Both the position numbers and the translations under genes were made by a program. Shown piece after piece: positions 13,954-24,892 of a DNA stretch of 64,000 nt; the stretch's first letter is position 1; each line of letters opens with the position of its first letter. Location of the stretch: assembly GCA_039720395.1 (NCBI GenBank), contig CM077826.1, positions 27,980,430-28,044,429 of the forward strand. The letters are read 5' to 3'. Source of the DNA: Liquidambar formosana (taxonomy: Eukaryota > Streptophyta > Magnoliopsida > Saxifragales > Altingiaceae). Under the pieces are notes generated by a model. That model did no database searches and had not been told where the DNA came from. It worked only from the letters and a program-made list of their open reading frames with translations.

Positions 13954-15469
13954 GAAAGAACGGAAAAAAAGGAAGAAATAAAAAGAATAGCTTTCCCTAA
14001 TAACTAGTGTTTGATTTCCAATTACACAAGTTAAACATAAAGAGTAGATGCAAATTGACTTGCAGTTTCAGCTTTTAACAGATGATTGTACAGTATTGAC
14101 ATCAGTGTGCAGACGTCGATTATCATTTGAAATGTGGACCTGCTGATTCTTCTGTATTTTCTTTTTCTTTGGGCTAGAAAATTTTAAGAAATTTATTCAC
14201 ATGCATGCTTGATCCCAATTACCCACATATTTTCTATTTAATATATGTATGTATATATATACATTTTTAAATTTTAGTCGATGTTTATTGACTTTAATGT
14301 CACTTTTTTAAGTTGTAGTATGTAGGAAACTATTTATCATTCAACTTTAACCACTTTTTGTGTTTATAAATGCAATTTAAAAGAAGATATTATTGGAACC
14401 AAGTTGTTCTTTCTCTTTATACAGATATACCCTAACTGCATGTAATTTCCATTAGTGTAATTGATGAACTAAAATAGAGCTATTGCTATATTGTGCTGTG
14501 TTTTCTTAAATGTATGCTTGAAAAATGTGTATGTTTTGCAAATTTACTCTGCATCGCTTGCCTTCAGTGAAGTGAGGGTTGAAGGACTGGAGACACTGGA
14601 TTATCTAGATAACCTACAGAATAAAGAGAGGTTTACTGAACAAGGAGATGCAATAACATTTGAATCAGAAGTTAGTATTTGTTTTATGGGGATGCTTATG
14701 GTATTTCTTGTTGTCAGCCTGGTTCTAATATATGTCGCTTCCTTCCTTCGTGTACAAGGTGGACAAAATATACGTCAGCACGCCTACAAAAATTGCAATT
14801 CTAGACCATGAGAGGAAGAGAACATTTGTATTGCGGAAGGATGGACTTCCAGATGCTGGTGAGTTCAGCCATGTCTGTTTCCTAAGACTCGGTTTTTCTT
14901 TCATATGTTCATGATAGCAAGTTATATTATGATGAGGGGTTTTAAGGTATCTCATTCATGGTAAAATGGGAGGCAGGTTAAGAATAATGGAGAAACTATT
15001 AATAGAGTTGTCGTGCGTGCAAAGGAGGCAGTACTTCTAAGCAATGTGTCTTGCATCTTCTAATCCAGAGTTCATGCCCTTTTATTTATCTTTAGATAGA
15101 AAGGACTATATTGTTTAAGTTTTTAATGATTACAATGTGCAGCTGTCTGAGTTACTGATGTTAGTGCGAAACATCTTGTAGATTTGATCTGTGTAGCTTT
15201 TTGTTTGACCCAACCTCTGCATATGTGCCATATAGGAAGGTAGCTATTTTTAATATCCAGTTTTTTTTTTTTTTTTTTTCTCGCTTAGCAAGAATATTGG
15301 TGATGGTTTGTGTGCAACCTCTGCATATATGCTATATAGGAAGGTAGCTGTTTCTAATGTCCAATTTTTTTTTTCCCCTCGCTTGGCAAGAATGTTGGTG
15401 ATGGTTTGTGTGCCTAACCTGAAGTGGTAAGAATAAGGAATAAGGCTTCCACCATTTTTTTCTCTCTCT

Positions 15470-15521
<52 letters not shown>

Positions 15522-16465
15522 GTGGGGGAAATTGGTTCTATCTTCTCCATTATTGAAATTACATTTTTACCCGATAGATGAAACAAGACCTACAAATAAA
15601 TGAGTGATCACATTCCTTGTAGCAGTGTGGTTCCATTGGAGTCAACAGGTGAGCTAGCCCCCCATTTGCTATTTAATCATTTCCCTTATGGTGTGTAAAT
15701 ATGGAAATATGTATGTATCTTCTCTCTACTATGATATGATAATGTATTTGCTTTGAAGCCCATCCACGTAGCCAAGGAAAAAATGTGGACTGTAATAATA
15801 ATTTATTTCATTCATCCTGAGAAACCCTAATAATAAAGCCTTGAGTCCTCTCTCTCAGTTGTCTGATTAGACTGCTGAAAATTGTATCTGATGTTGTCAT
15901 CTTCTGTGTTATATCAGGCCATACTCCAATCTGACAGCTGTTAGGGGGAGCTTATGTTTTGAAACTTCGCGTCTGAATTTGTTATTTTGAGTGTAAATCT
16001 GAAGTATTGCTCCAATTCGACTATTGTTACAAAGAGCTCATTGTCAAACCACCCTTTCATGGCCTTAAAATCTTGGTCTGGATTTTTGACTGGACATGAC
16101 CCTAACTAATTCACCAAGTCGACTGTAGTTATGCATGAATTGAATCAAACAAAACTTAGAGCCCTACTTGTTTCTCTTAAACATTTTTGGTGTGGCATAC
16201 AAGGTACTATTGCACCCAACGGTCATTCACAAAGTTATTTTCTTCTGCAGTGGTTTGGAATCCCTGGGATAAGAAGGCAAAGGCAATGCCTGATTTTGGG
16301 GATGATGAATACAAGCATATGCTCTGTGTGGAGGCTGCATGCGTGGAAAAGCCCATCACTTTGAAACCTGGTGAAGAGTGGAGAGGAAGACAGGAGTTGT
16401 CTGCTGTCCCTTCAAGTTATTGTAGTGGACAGCTTGATCCTCAGAGGGTTCTCCAAGCAGGCTAA
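7124..16465 (+). CDS. Putative glucose-6-phosphate 1-epimerase (aldose 1-epimerase family), N-terminal exon missing
   Basis: Seven exons join in phase: 7124-7198, 10813-10869, 10992-11152, 11442-11582, 14568-14670, 14759-14858 and 16251-16465 (stop). Each is bounded by AG and GT. Together they encode about 283 residues. The family interconverts the alpha and beta anomers of hexose-6-phosphates, probably in the cytosol. Recognisable blocks run in order: LYGGQVTSWKN, the GGIPICFPQFG strand, LEQHGFARN (likely catalytic His), FTFTFAYHTYF (second conserved His), EGLETLDYLDN, VVWNPWDKKAK, FGDDEYKHMLCVEAA with the likely catalytic Glu, and KPGEEWRGRQELS. The C-terminus is complete. The first exon, normally about 40-50 residues, should end in phase 0 before 7124 but was not found. 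The 11152 donor (GTGCAC) is weak. Intron 1 may be very long because elements inserted upstream. No stop or frameshift breaks the seven exons, so the gene is probably functional. Confidence 0.9.
7481..7665. repeat. Diverged direct duplication in intron
   Basis: TCCTTTGAATGTAACC followed by GGATTTTTATTAAC and GCCATCTA at 7481-7530 recurs at 7618-7665 with substitutions and a small insertion. The intervening DNA is also partly alike, so this is a tandem duplication of about 137 bp. Confidence 0.65.
7932..8054. repeat. (GA)n and (TTA)n microsatellites
   Basis: A GA dinucleotide tract fills 7932-7968. A TTA tract with TTATCG variants fills about 7996-8054. The TTA tract ends exactly at the 5' end of the adjacent truncated LINE and supplied its target duplication. 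Confidence 0.95.
8056..9179 (+). mobile_element. 5'-truncated LINE (zinc-binding RT domain end)
   Basis: Two long frames (8060-8647 and 8641-9084) encode the C-terminal part of a plant LINE polyprotein. Marker motifs are IGDGERVRFGKDSW, SLVWHKDSKGSFSVKSYN, and a zinc-binding RT domain with CILCKEVAETVDHLFIHC and APHALFWCLWRERN. A frameshift near 8640 separates them. The 3' end has an A-rich tail at 9172-9179. TTATTATTGTTAT at about 8036-8054 is repeated at 9180-9196 as the target duplication. The insertion lies in the first recognised intron of the epimerase gene, in sense orientation. Confidence 0.9.
9197..10812. other. Remainder of large epimerase intron, unassigned
   Basis: No domain was recognised. 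Near 9260-9440 there are scattered AAGTATCC and GTATCCGATAC units that recall the MITE at 54193-54891, possibly a very old relative. A frame at 9841-10071 encodes 76 residues of unknown character and is probably chance or TE debris. Confidence 0.4.
12270..12712. mobile_element. Foldback MITE at 12302-12655 bordered by microsatellites
   Basis: GGGTTAGGATCAACATACAC at 12302 is mirrored at the right end, whose reverse complement reads GGGTTAGGATAAACATACAC. The similarity continues through GATTAGATAGT and CCCACATAGGTCATGCA for arms of about 165 bp, so nearly the whole 354-bp element can fold back. It abuts an (AT)n tract at 12270-12300 on the left, and (CA)n followed by (TATG)n at 12658-12712 on the right. 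The superfamily is not clear because the target duplication is masked by repeats. It lies in the intron between epimerase exons 11442-11582 and 14568-14670. Confidence 0.8.
13923..13952 (+). repeat. Homopolymer G run, 30 bp
   Basis: An unbroken run of 30 G follows seven A and precedes GAGAAAG. It can form intramolecular G-quadruplexes. Its exact length may be a sequencing or assembly estimate. Confidence 0.85.
15211..15414. repeat. Tandem duplication, two units of about 104 bp
   Basis: CAACCTCTGCATAT begins units at 15211 and 15315. Each contains ATAGGAAGGTAGCT, a T run of different length, and CAAGAAT(A/G)TTGGTGATGG. It lies in the last coding intron of the epimerase gene. Confidence 0.85.
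15473..15522 (+). repeat. T28-G22 homopolymer junction
   Basis: 28 T (15473-15500) run straight into 22 G (15501-15522), preceded by a CT dinucleotide tract. The same T-run to G-run order appears at 6291-6310 and 53003-53057. Confidence 0.85.
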
Positions 16466-18687
16466 AAGATTGGCTGATCTGGTTGATCTCTTGTACAGGT
16501 ACTCTACTGAACCACAACCATGATACTGTAACATGTGTCATTGGTATCTACATTGTTGGTTTGGGGGCAATTATAGTTAAAAATTTAGTGTTTGGATGAC
16601 TGTATCAAAGCATTAAATGGAAAAGGAATAAGGTGTGAGTCTTGTGGTTCAAGGTTTAATTTTTTGTTCTCTGAGTTTCACATGGAATGTTGCAAATATT
16701 TTCTTTAAAGAGAGGTACTGAGGTGAAGCATGAGGCTTAAGTTTTGAATCATGAGTTTCGAGCATGAACTTCCTAATTTTCAAGTACAAGGAATTGCAAA
16801 AAGATTCAATGGTTCATTTCATCGTTTATTATTTATTTATGTTTTTATTTTTTTGGTGTCTTTTAATGTTGTGTGCAGAGTTTTTTAAGGGACTTTAGTA
16901 GTAATCAAGAAGATCCTCTTTTATTTTTATTTTTTTGGTTTATAACTATGTTGTGTAGTTAGGGAAGCCATTAATAGGTTGAGCAAGGGGGCGGAAAGGA
17001 GGATTAGAGGGGTTTCGTCACTAAAGAAGAGCCTCTAGTTATTGATCTGCAATTTTCAGATTACTTTAAACTGTTTTGCAATGTATTGCACTCCACCTGA
17101 TTAGATTCACTATTAGGCCATGTTTGTTTAGCTGGAATGGAATGGATGGAATGGAATCTCATTCCAATTCATTCCAAACAACATGTTTGGATAAGATAAT
17201 TTGAATGGGAATGGAATTAAATAGTATGTTTAAACAGTCATTTCAAATCTATTTTTATTCCAGACTACTTCAAGCATGGAATCACATTCCATTCCTATCC
17301 ATTCCATTCCAACTAAACAAACATGGCCTTAAGGACAATGAAGTTGTGCCTATTAGCTGATTAGGGGCACTATTAAGTGATTTGAGGCAATGTGTTTAGC
17401 AAAGGTACGGCAAGGGGTTATCTTCTCAGGGTAATCTGTTTGGTAGCTAAGAGATTGTTGATATGGCGTGTTTTTGGCAGATATTTTGAACCATACTCAA
17501 TATAACAGACCTAGAGCTGCCAACTAGCTGAGCTGGCTCATCTCCCTGGCTTGAGCTTAGTTATAAGGATCTCTAGCCAAACCCAAACCTCAGGCCAAGT
17601 AGGTACACAAGTCTCAGCCATTTAGTGTGTGTTACGCTCCTGAAAAGCTTTATTTCATTTATTGCTATTATGTATATGATATATATGTATATATATATAG
17701 TTATTTCATTAATTCACAATACGCACTAACTAGTCTTTCTACAAGTTACGCTTATGATGAAATTATAAGGTGGATATTCCTTTTGAGTTTGGTTTATGTT
17801 TCATGGGTTCAGATCCTATTCTATCCTTTGAAGCTACCTCACAACCAATTTATAAGCAGTTGTTATCAGGTTGGTTTTTGAGGGTAGGGCTTATGTTTCT
17901 AGTCATAATTTTATTCTATGACACTACTACGAATTAGAGTTACCTTCAATGAGTTGGGCTTGGGCAATGGGCTCGGGAGTTCCAGGCGTAAACTTTATTT
18001 AATGGCATTACTATACTTGCCAAGTGTAGAATGAACAGTGTTGTTCCCAGCCTAATTTAATATTCACAAGCCCCGACTGAGCTACAGGAAGCTAGACTTA
18101 CCAACAACTCTTTATAGGCCTTTATTCCTACATTGAGTCTAGCTTTCGTGGGTTTCGAATCTCTCTGATTACTAGGTGTCTAGCTATGCCCTATATTTTA
18201 GACATTCGATTAATCAAGTGATTCAAAACAATAATTTGGATTTTGCACACGTACTATTCTCAATTCTTAATACAGTTATTTTTATTTTGAGGATTCCTTA
18301 ATTTTGTTCTTGTCATTCTTTGTATGTGTGTTGTGTGGTAATAGCTATAAATTGATTTTGCAGGTGCTCTTTTGCACTCTGGATTTGGTGCTTGACGGTG
18401 AATTCTTGCCAGGATTTTTTGTTGGGGGCAGATTCATTAGTAGAATTGTCTATATTCCATTCCATTTGGTTCAGGAGAATTTAAAATGGAAAATAGGGCA
18501 TTAGAATGTCAGCTTAATACTTTGTACATCTTTAGGACTTTTTCGTCCAAAAGAACTCTAGATATTTTCCTTCATAAATGATTGTAATCTTCCTTATTTC
18601 AGAGTATTATCTTCTGTTTTAGGGGATTTCTCGTGCATTCTGGGGACTTCCTCTGGAACAGCAAATTTACTGAGCGCCCAAATGAAT

Positions 18688-18728
<41 letters not shown>

Positions 18729-18943
18729 CCTTTTTCGAAACACTCTCTCTTTTTTGCAAAGTAGTTTTTATGTTCGAGGAATATGCATTTTAAGTTGCTT
18801 CTGTTGATAAAAATTGAAATATTGATGATACGCTATCTTCTATTAATGGGTTTTCTCGTGCATTCTTGTGGTAAATTGAATGAAAAACCAACATTGATGC
18901 TACCACCCAATTCCAAAGGGCCTTAGCAAAATCATAATAAATA
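16466..18943. other. 3' flank of the epimerase gene
   Basis: No further coding gene was seen. A donor-like CAG|GTACTC near 16498 and an acceptor TTTTGCAG at 18355-18362 could delimit an intron in the 3' UTR. If so, the final UTR exon would be about 18363-18600, ending near ATTGTAATCTTCC. This is only a plausible model. The rest is AT-rich, with an A33 tract at 18694-18726. Confidence 0.4.
17116..17328. mobile_element. PIF/Harbinger (Tourist-like) MITE, 213 bp
   Basis: TTA target duplications lie at 17113-17115 and 17329-17331. The terminal repeats GGCCATGTTTGTTTAG and GGCCATGTTTGTTTAG (from the other strand) match perfectly and continue into TGGAATGGAATGG. Size, TTA duplication and GG(C/G) termini are those of Tourist MITEs. 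No protein is encoded. Confidence 0.92.
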
Positions 18944-21900
18944 GGGTAAATTACATCCACAGCCCCTGTGTTTACCGACCAAAACACTGAAACCCTCATT
19001 CTTTTTGAAAATACACTGTTTTCTTTTACTTTCGAAAATAATATACATGTACACCCAAGGTCTTTAATATTGATATCGATGGATTTATCGAGGGTCTAAA
19101 AATGTGAATATATCGGATATATCGTTGGATATATCAACAATATTGATATCGTTTTAAAGACATAGCGGGTATTATGTGTTAAACGTGGAATTTTTTTTAT
19201 TGAAACTCTGGAAAACAATGATTTAAACTCTAATACACAATCTAGCATCAAAAAATTGCAGTTTAAATGTGTATAACATAAGTATGTATTATGTAGGGTA
19301 TAAATAGTGTGATACAATGAAAAAATAAATAATAAAAATTCATGCAAATGTAACATCCAAATGTCATATGAGATTAAAATTTGTAAATATTTATCATTTA
19401 CACAATAAACGCTTATATAGTTACATAGTTACATTAGTAGTTTAATACCATATGGAGTTCCTTGGTGGTTCAAAATCATCATTTCTATTCCTATTCTGCC
19501 TATTTGTATTGGTAATATTACGACAATAGGTTGACCATTTCATATAATTAGTATAATTGAATAGGTAATTCTATAGATGGCGGTCATATTCTTTAGTAGA
19601 ACAATGCCGTAGGATTCCCAATGGCGGACAATCTGGTTGTTTAGTCTCAGGAGCTCCTTCATTTGTATTTGGTGGGACTAATGGATACATTGAGTATGGA
19701 TTGGGCATATAATTAGTTGATTGTTGATATGGATATTGTTGTCTATAGATATATGCCCCTGAGGGATCAGTGTTATAGTGGCCCATTCCATATGGGTTGT
19801 ATAACTGATATGGCACAGGTTGGACTTCTTGATGGGAATAGGTATCTTGGCTCGAGTCTGTTCCATACCCAAAATGACTTTGTTGTGATCCTATACTCAT
19901 AGACTCGAAATTCGAGGAAAGGGAATCTACATCTTGTTGGTTGCTTATGTTTTGTCCCCGTTTTTTCCTTGAATAATGTTTGCCTATTGCCTCGATACTT
20001 GGCCTTACTCTCCTAGAGCCATGGTTCTCATCCTGTGTTACATGTGTGAAATCCGCTTCATAAGTAAAAGGACTCAATAATGGCCTCGGACTAACTCCAG
20101 GTCCATAATCTCCACCCTTTCCTCCATCATTGTCCCCTATCATCATTTCCATCACTATCCCCACTTTCAGTATTGGTGTCAGAAGAGTCAGAAGACTTAG
20201 AATGCATCGAGTCTGTACTCATTGCATCCTCACTTGATAAAACCTCCTCAACTATAACTCTGTCGATGTCAATCCCGAGGTTTTGAGCTTCTTCTGCCGA
20301 CCTTTGGATTAGGTTCACCATTTATCCCATCCATATGTGAGGGCCTAATTCACTCATAAAGAGGATTCTTATTCTCCTCTCCTATTTCGACTGATATATT
20401 AAACAAATTTAGGGGCTCTAACTCTGCTGCATTGTCCCTTTCAGCTTCCATATCTCTGACCCTCAGTCTCATGTTGTAATAACAAAAGACTAGATTTTCA
20501 AGCCTTTCGTACGCTAGTCGATTGCACTACTTTGTATGTATTAAGGAAAATATGCTCCAGTTCCTTTCACAAGCTGAAGACGAGCATGTTTGTAACAATA
20601 TCTTCATTGCCAATGCTCTCAATGTTAGAGCAGAAACCCCATACATATCCCATTAGTCAGCTGCCCATAATAAAATGAAACTATTAATTTTATATTTACA
20701 ACTTTAAAATTTATAAGTTAACAAATCTGTTAGTAGTCTATATAGTTCTATACGCGCCAACTGTCATGTTTTCTCTTGATTCAATTGTGAGTTTCTCTCC
20801 AAATCTACCCCTCACTTCTCGAAACATTATAATCTACAAATGCAACCTTTTCATTAGTGATCAAATAGAATAAATATTAAAATATAAACTTTAAGAGTTA
20901 GTTTTGCAGTGTTACCTCATTTCCAATCTCTTCACCCTTGTCGGAGTTTGGTTCCAACTTTTGGAAGACCTCAAGCATTGCATTAGTCAACTCTTGGTTG
21001 TGACTAATGTTATTATTGTATTGATACTTTGAGTTTAGGTAGTATGCTAGCATTTATGTCAAATACAAATATACAATTTAATTGGTTTCACTTTATGTGG
21101 TGCAAGTGTGTAACAAACTAACAAATAACAAATAACAAATAAGATATATAAATTATTATCTATAATTTTAGATATAAGAATTTAACTTAGAAATTTATAA
21201 TGTATAAATTATACCTACCAATAATAAAGGATGATCGATTGATTTGATTCCAGCGCTCTTTTATAGCTTTTAAGACCCATGACACATTCTGATTAGATGA
21301 TTCGAGGGCTTCTTTCATTACTTGGAATGCTTGATATACTATACCCAAGGTCAGGTATACCTCACTATCAACAATGCGCAAAAGTCGGTAAAGAGGCTCA
21401 TAAATACCACATACTTTTGTTACCTTAGCCCAAAAAGTGTGGTTTAGAATAAATGATTCAACTTGACAGTCTATTTGCGTTCTACTTAGTGGATGTTCAT
21501 TCTATTCATCAGAAGTGAACAAGGTTTTCAAGCCCGCCTTTCTCTTTGATAGGCTGTCGAGTGTAATATAATATGTGGCAAACCGAGTGGCACCCGGTCG
21601 CACAATATCTCTTCCATAAAATGCTCTTATCTGTGCTAACAACCAATTGTAGTTATATATAAAGTTCGTGATCATCCTCCCATCAGTGATCAACTCTTTA
21701 ACACCTTTTTTATCAGCAATTCTCTCAAATATGAGGTCGATGCAATGACCAGCGCAGGGTGTCCAGTATAAATTATACTTTTCTATTAACTAACTGCCTC
21801 GCTTTCTTATAATTGCTGCCATTATTAGTCACTATTTGGACAACATTTTTACTACTAATTGATTGCACGACACCTCTCATCAAACTATAAATATACATAT

Positions 21901-22701
21901 GGTCCTTGATTCTATTTGAAGCATCCATCGACTTCAAGAAGACTGTCTTCCCTTTACAATATGCCATAAAGTTGATGATGGACAATTTTGTTGGATCTGT
22001 CCATCCATCACACATAATGATGCAGTCATATATCTTCCACATTGGCTTTATCTATGCAATGCATTTGTAGACACCCCATTTTAATCCCCATGAGTTCATG
22101 ATAGCATTTGGTTAGGTTTAGAAGCATTTAGGAGTCCCTAAGCCTTAAAGGACACTTTTGCCCTTTTAAGCCTTAGGAGAATAGGTCATCATTGCATGCA
22201 TATTTTTGTCTCTTTATTGAGTCCCATCACTTGCATTTAGTTTCTAGAATCATTTTGGATATGTGTGTCAAATTTGATTCAATTCCAGATAGGTTTGGAT
22301 AGCTAATTAGAACTTTTGCGACTTGAAGGGCAATTTCGTCTTTTACTTCGTATATTTTCCAATTGACTTCCAGATTTGTCCCTGGAGTGTTCCATTGACC
22401 TTAGAATGATGAAATGAGCCTAATTGAAGTGCCAATTTAATTTATTGATAGGTTTTGGATTGGTTCACCACATTACCTTATGGTTAATTGACCTTTTTTC
22501 GGGTAATCGCCTCATGAAAACCCAACCACCTGACCTTTGGTTAGGGATTTTTGGTTCAAGAATATTCTAGGCTTATTCTACATTGAATCCTTGAAATTTT
22601 GGCTTTTGAAATCACTCAAGTCGGAGTTAAAATGAAGAATTTAAGTCCGTTTGAAGTTAGGAGTCCATACCGAGTTAGAATTTCAAAATTTTTGGATTCT
22701 T

Positions 22702-22760
22702 CTCGGGTGACCGGTTCACCCCAACTGGTCCAACCGGTTCGGCCCAACCGATCACCCGAG
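22702..22760. other. GC-rich inverted-repeat cassette in U3 of LTR A
   Basis: CTCGGGTGACCGGTT pairs with AACCGATCACCCGAG across a 29-bp loop that itself holds ACTGGT and AACCGGTT. It stands out from the AT-rich LTR and lies about 200 bp upstream of the TATA box. LTR B has the same cassette at exactly the same distance (636 bp) from its 5' end. Confidence 0.8.
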
Positions 22761-22957
22761 CGTTTTTTCCTGATTTATCTCTTTTTGAATTTTTGATGAA
22801 ATGGGACTCTACCACTCCAAATTTCAGCCTTCTAAATGACTTCTAAGCCTATTGGGAGGTGGTTTTGAGTTGTTTAACATCCATGGGATTTAATTACAGC
22901 CCTAGATTGGTTTTATGGTGAATTAATCTTAACTATTGGTTCACATGGTTGGTTGGT

Positions 22958-22966
22958 TATAAATAG
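22958..22966 (+). promoter_or_regulatory. TATA box of LTR A
   Basis: TATAAATAG is followed downstream by a GA-rich leader (AGAGAGAGAGGGACC near 23020). LTR B has TATAAATATA at the aligned position 35281. Confidence 0.6.
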
Positions 22967-23534
22967 AGGCTCATTCATCAGCATAGGGGACTTTTGACTT
23001 TTGGACACTTCATATTCATAAGAGAGAGAGGGACCACCAGTTTACACACTACCCATATCACTTGGAGGAGGCTTTCTACTGCAATTTTGAAGAGGAACTA
23101 GAAGACAATCAAGCCAAATAGAAGGAAGAACGCAGCGAAGACCTTTGCTTTGTTGTAAGTCTCCTTTGCATCCTTTTATGATTCCTTCTTCTTCTACTCC
23201 ATTCTCCGCATAGTTATAACTTAGAATTGATTTAGGAATCATATATACTCTATAGCTTAGAATGTATACGATTCAAATATGTTGTGAAAGCATGCTAGTG
23301 GAATAGGATTGCGAATTGCTTGCTATTAGGATAGTTTTTCTCTTAAGGATAGAGGTACGTTTTGCACAGAAAATTGGTTGATGTGTTTAGGCCGTTTTCT
23401 CTTCATGGTTCAATTATATGCATGATTTTAAACATCTTTTGTATAGGACACTTGCTGTGTAAGCCTCATCTTCATAGGTGTATGGATGATTATTCTTTCC
23501 AAAAATAATTATCGTCCTTAGAGGGTGAGGTTGT

Positions 23535-24892
23535 TGATAAGCACAAAATATTCATTGAAATTACTCCCAAATTTATATTTTCTAGTTATTTTATTATATT
23601 TAATTTTGTGTGTTTAAAGTGTTCTTGATTTATTGCAGGGCTGTTGAGTTTATACTAGAAAAGATGACAATCAGGACTACTTAAGCTAATAAATGCAACT
23701 TGAAATGGGTTTCTCACTTGCCTAAAATTTCATGGAGCTGCAACAAGAGTTGGGTCAACAATTTTGAAGATTTGAGCAGTTGAAATTCAAAGTTAAGCAA
23801 AGAAATTCATGATCCCAAAATCAGCAGCAAATCTGGACAGATTGACCACGTTTTGGTAATCTGGCCATAACCTTGTGATTCCCATATCCGATTTGGGTGA
23901 AATTTGTGGCTCTGGAAAGAGGACTTAAAAAACTACAATTGTTTAGTTTATGGCATTTCCTGATTCAAACGTCTTCCAAGTAAAAAATGAGCTGGAAGTG
24001 GATTTATTTGCAAAAATTTGAATCTAGCAGCATTTGTCAAAGTGAGAACATGGGCAACCAAGAATTCAAAGAAAGTGGGCATTGCTTTTGACTTGTGGGA
24101 TTAGCTGGATCCTTTCCCCATCTCCTATAAATACCAAGGGAATTCACATAACAAAGAGAGAAGAGGAGGTACAAAGACGGCAAAGGGGGGAAACTAGTTC
24201 TTGGTTATCTACATGGCCAACTAATCTTTGTCTTAGGGTGGAGATGAAGCCCTAATCAAGTATTGTGTATTTTATTGTATTGTGTTGTGGATTTGATCAT
24301 TTGTGTATGAGGATTGCATAACTAGGAGGATTGTACTATTGATACAATTGCTTTTAGTGTTTTTATCTCAAATTGTGTTTAATTTCTGTGATTTTAAATA
24401 CAATGGTTATGGAATGGTTTTCACTTTATATATATTTGGAGATTAAGATGATTCATGCTTAGAAAAGATGAGTCGTGCTCACAAATTAGTTTAGAGTAGA
24501 GTAGGTGAGACAGTTCATGCTATATCTTTGATGAGTTATGCTTAATTTACAAATATATGAACCTTTCTTGATGATGTCATTGGGCTTGTAGCTACAATGA
24601 GTCCTGCTCATACCAAATAATAACTTTTTGAAACACGTTACAATAAGAGCATTTTTATACAAGATTAGTGGTGGATTCGAGACCCTAAGTATTTATTTTC
24701 TTGAAGAAAATATAAATTTATTTTGTTTGCATTATATAAAGTTCAAAACTAAAAAAATCATCTTTTTGAATTATTTTAGTATTCAGTTTTCAAAGTTAAA
24801 ATAATCCTAGAACAGTCCCTGTGGTACGACACCCGTACTACCACTATACACAAATTTTTGCATCCTACGGGTAATTAATTTTGACACGATCA
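23535..24892 (+). mobile_element. Solo LTR 'F', 1358 bp, Ty3/gypsy-like
   Basis: It starts TGATAAGCACAAAATATTC and ends TTGACACGATCA, with perfect 5-bp duplications GTTGT at 23530-23534 and 24893-24897. A TATA box TATAAATAC lies at 24125-24133. Near the 3' end, CCCTGTGGTACGACACCC followed by TACTACCACTATA resembles Athila-type LTR ends; that family call is from memory of the motif. It is nested in LTR A; LTR B lacks it at the matching site near 38864. Confidence 0.9.

Larger units (their letters stand above)
11583..14567. other. Large intron of the epimerase gene
   Basis: Apart from the foldback MITE and microsatellites, this 3-kb intron is AT-rich and unassigned. There is a short direct repeat (AATATTCAAAA then TGTTATCTGT, near 13405 and 13437) and a 30-bp G run at 13923-13952. 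Confidence 0.6.
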
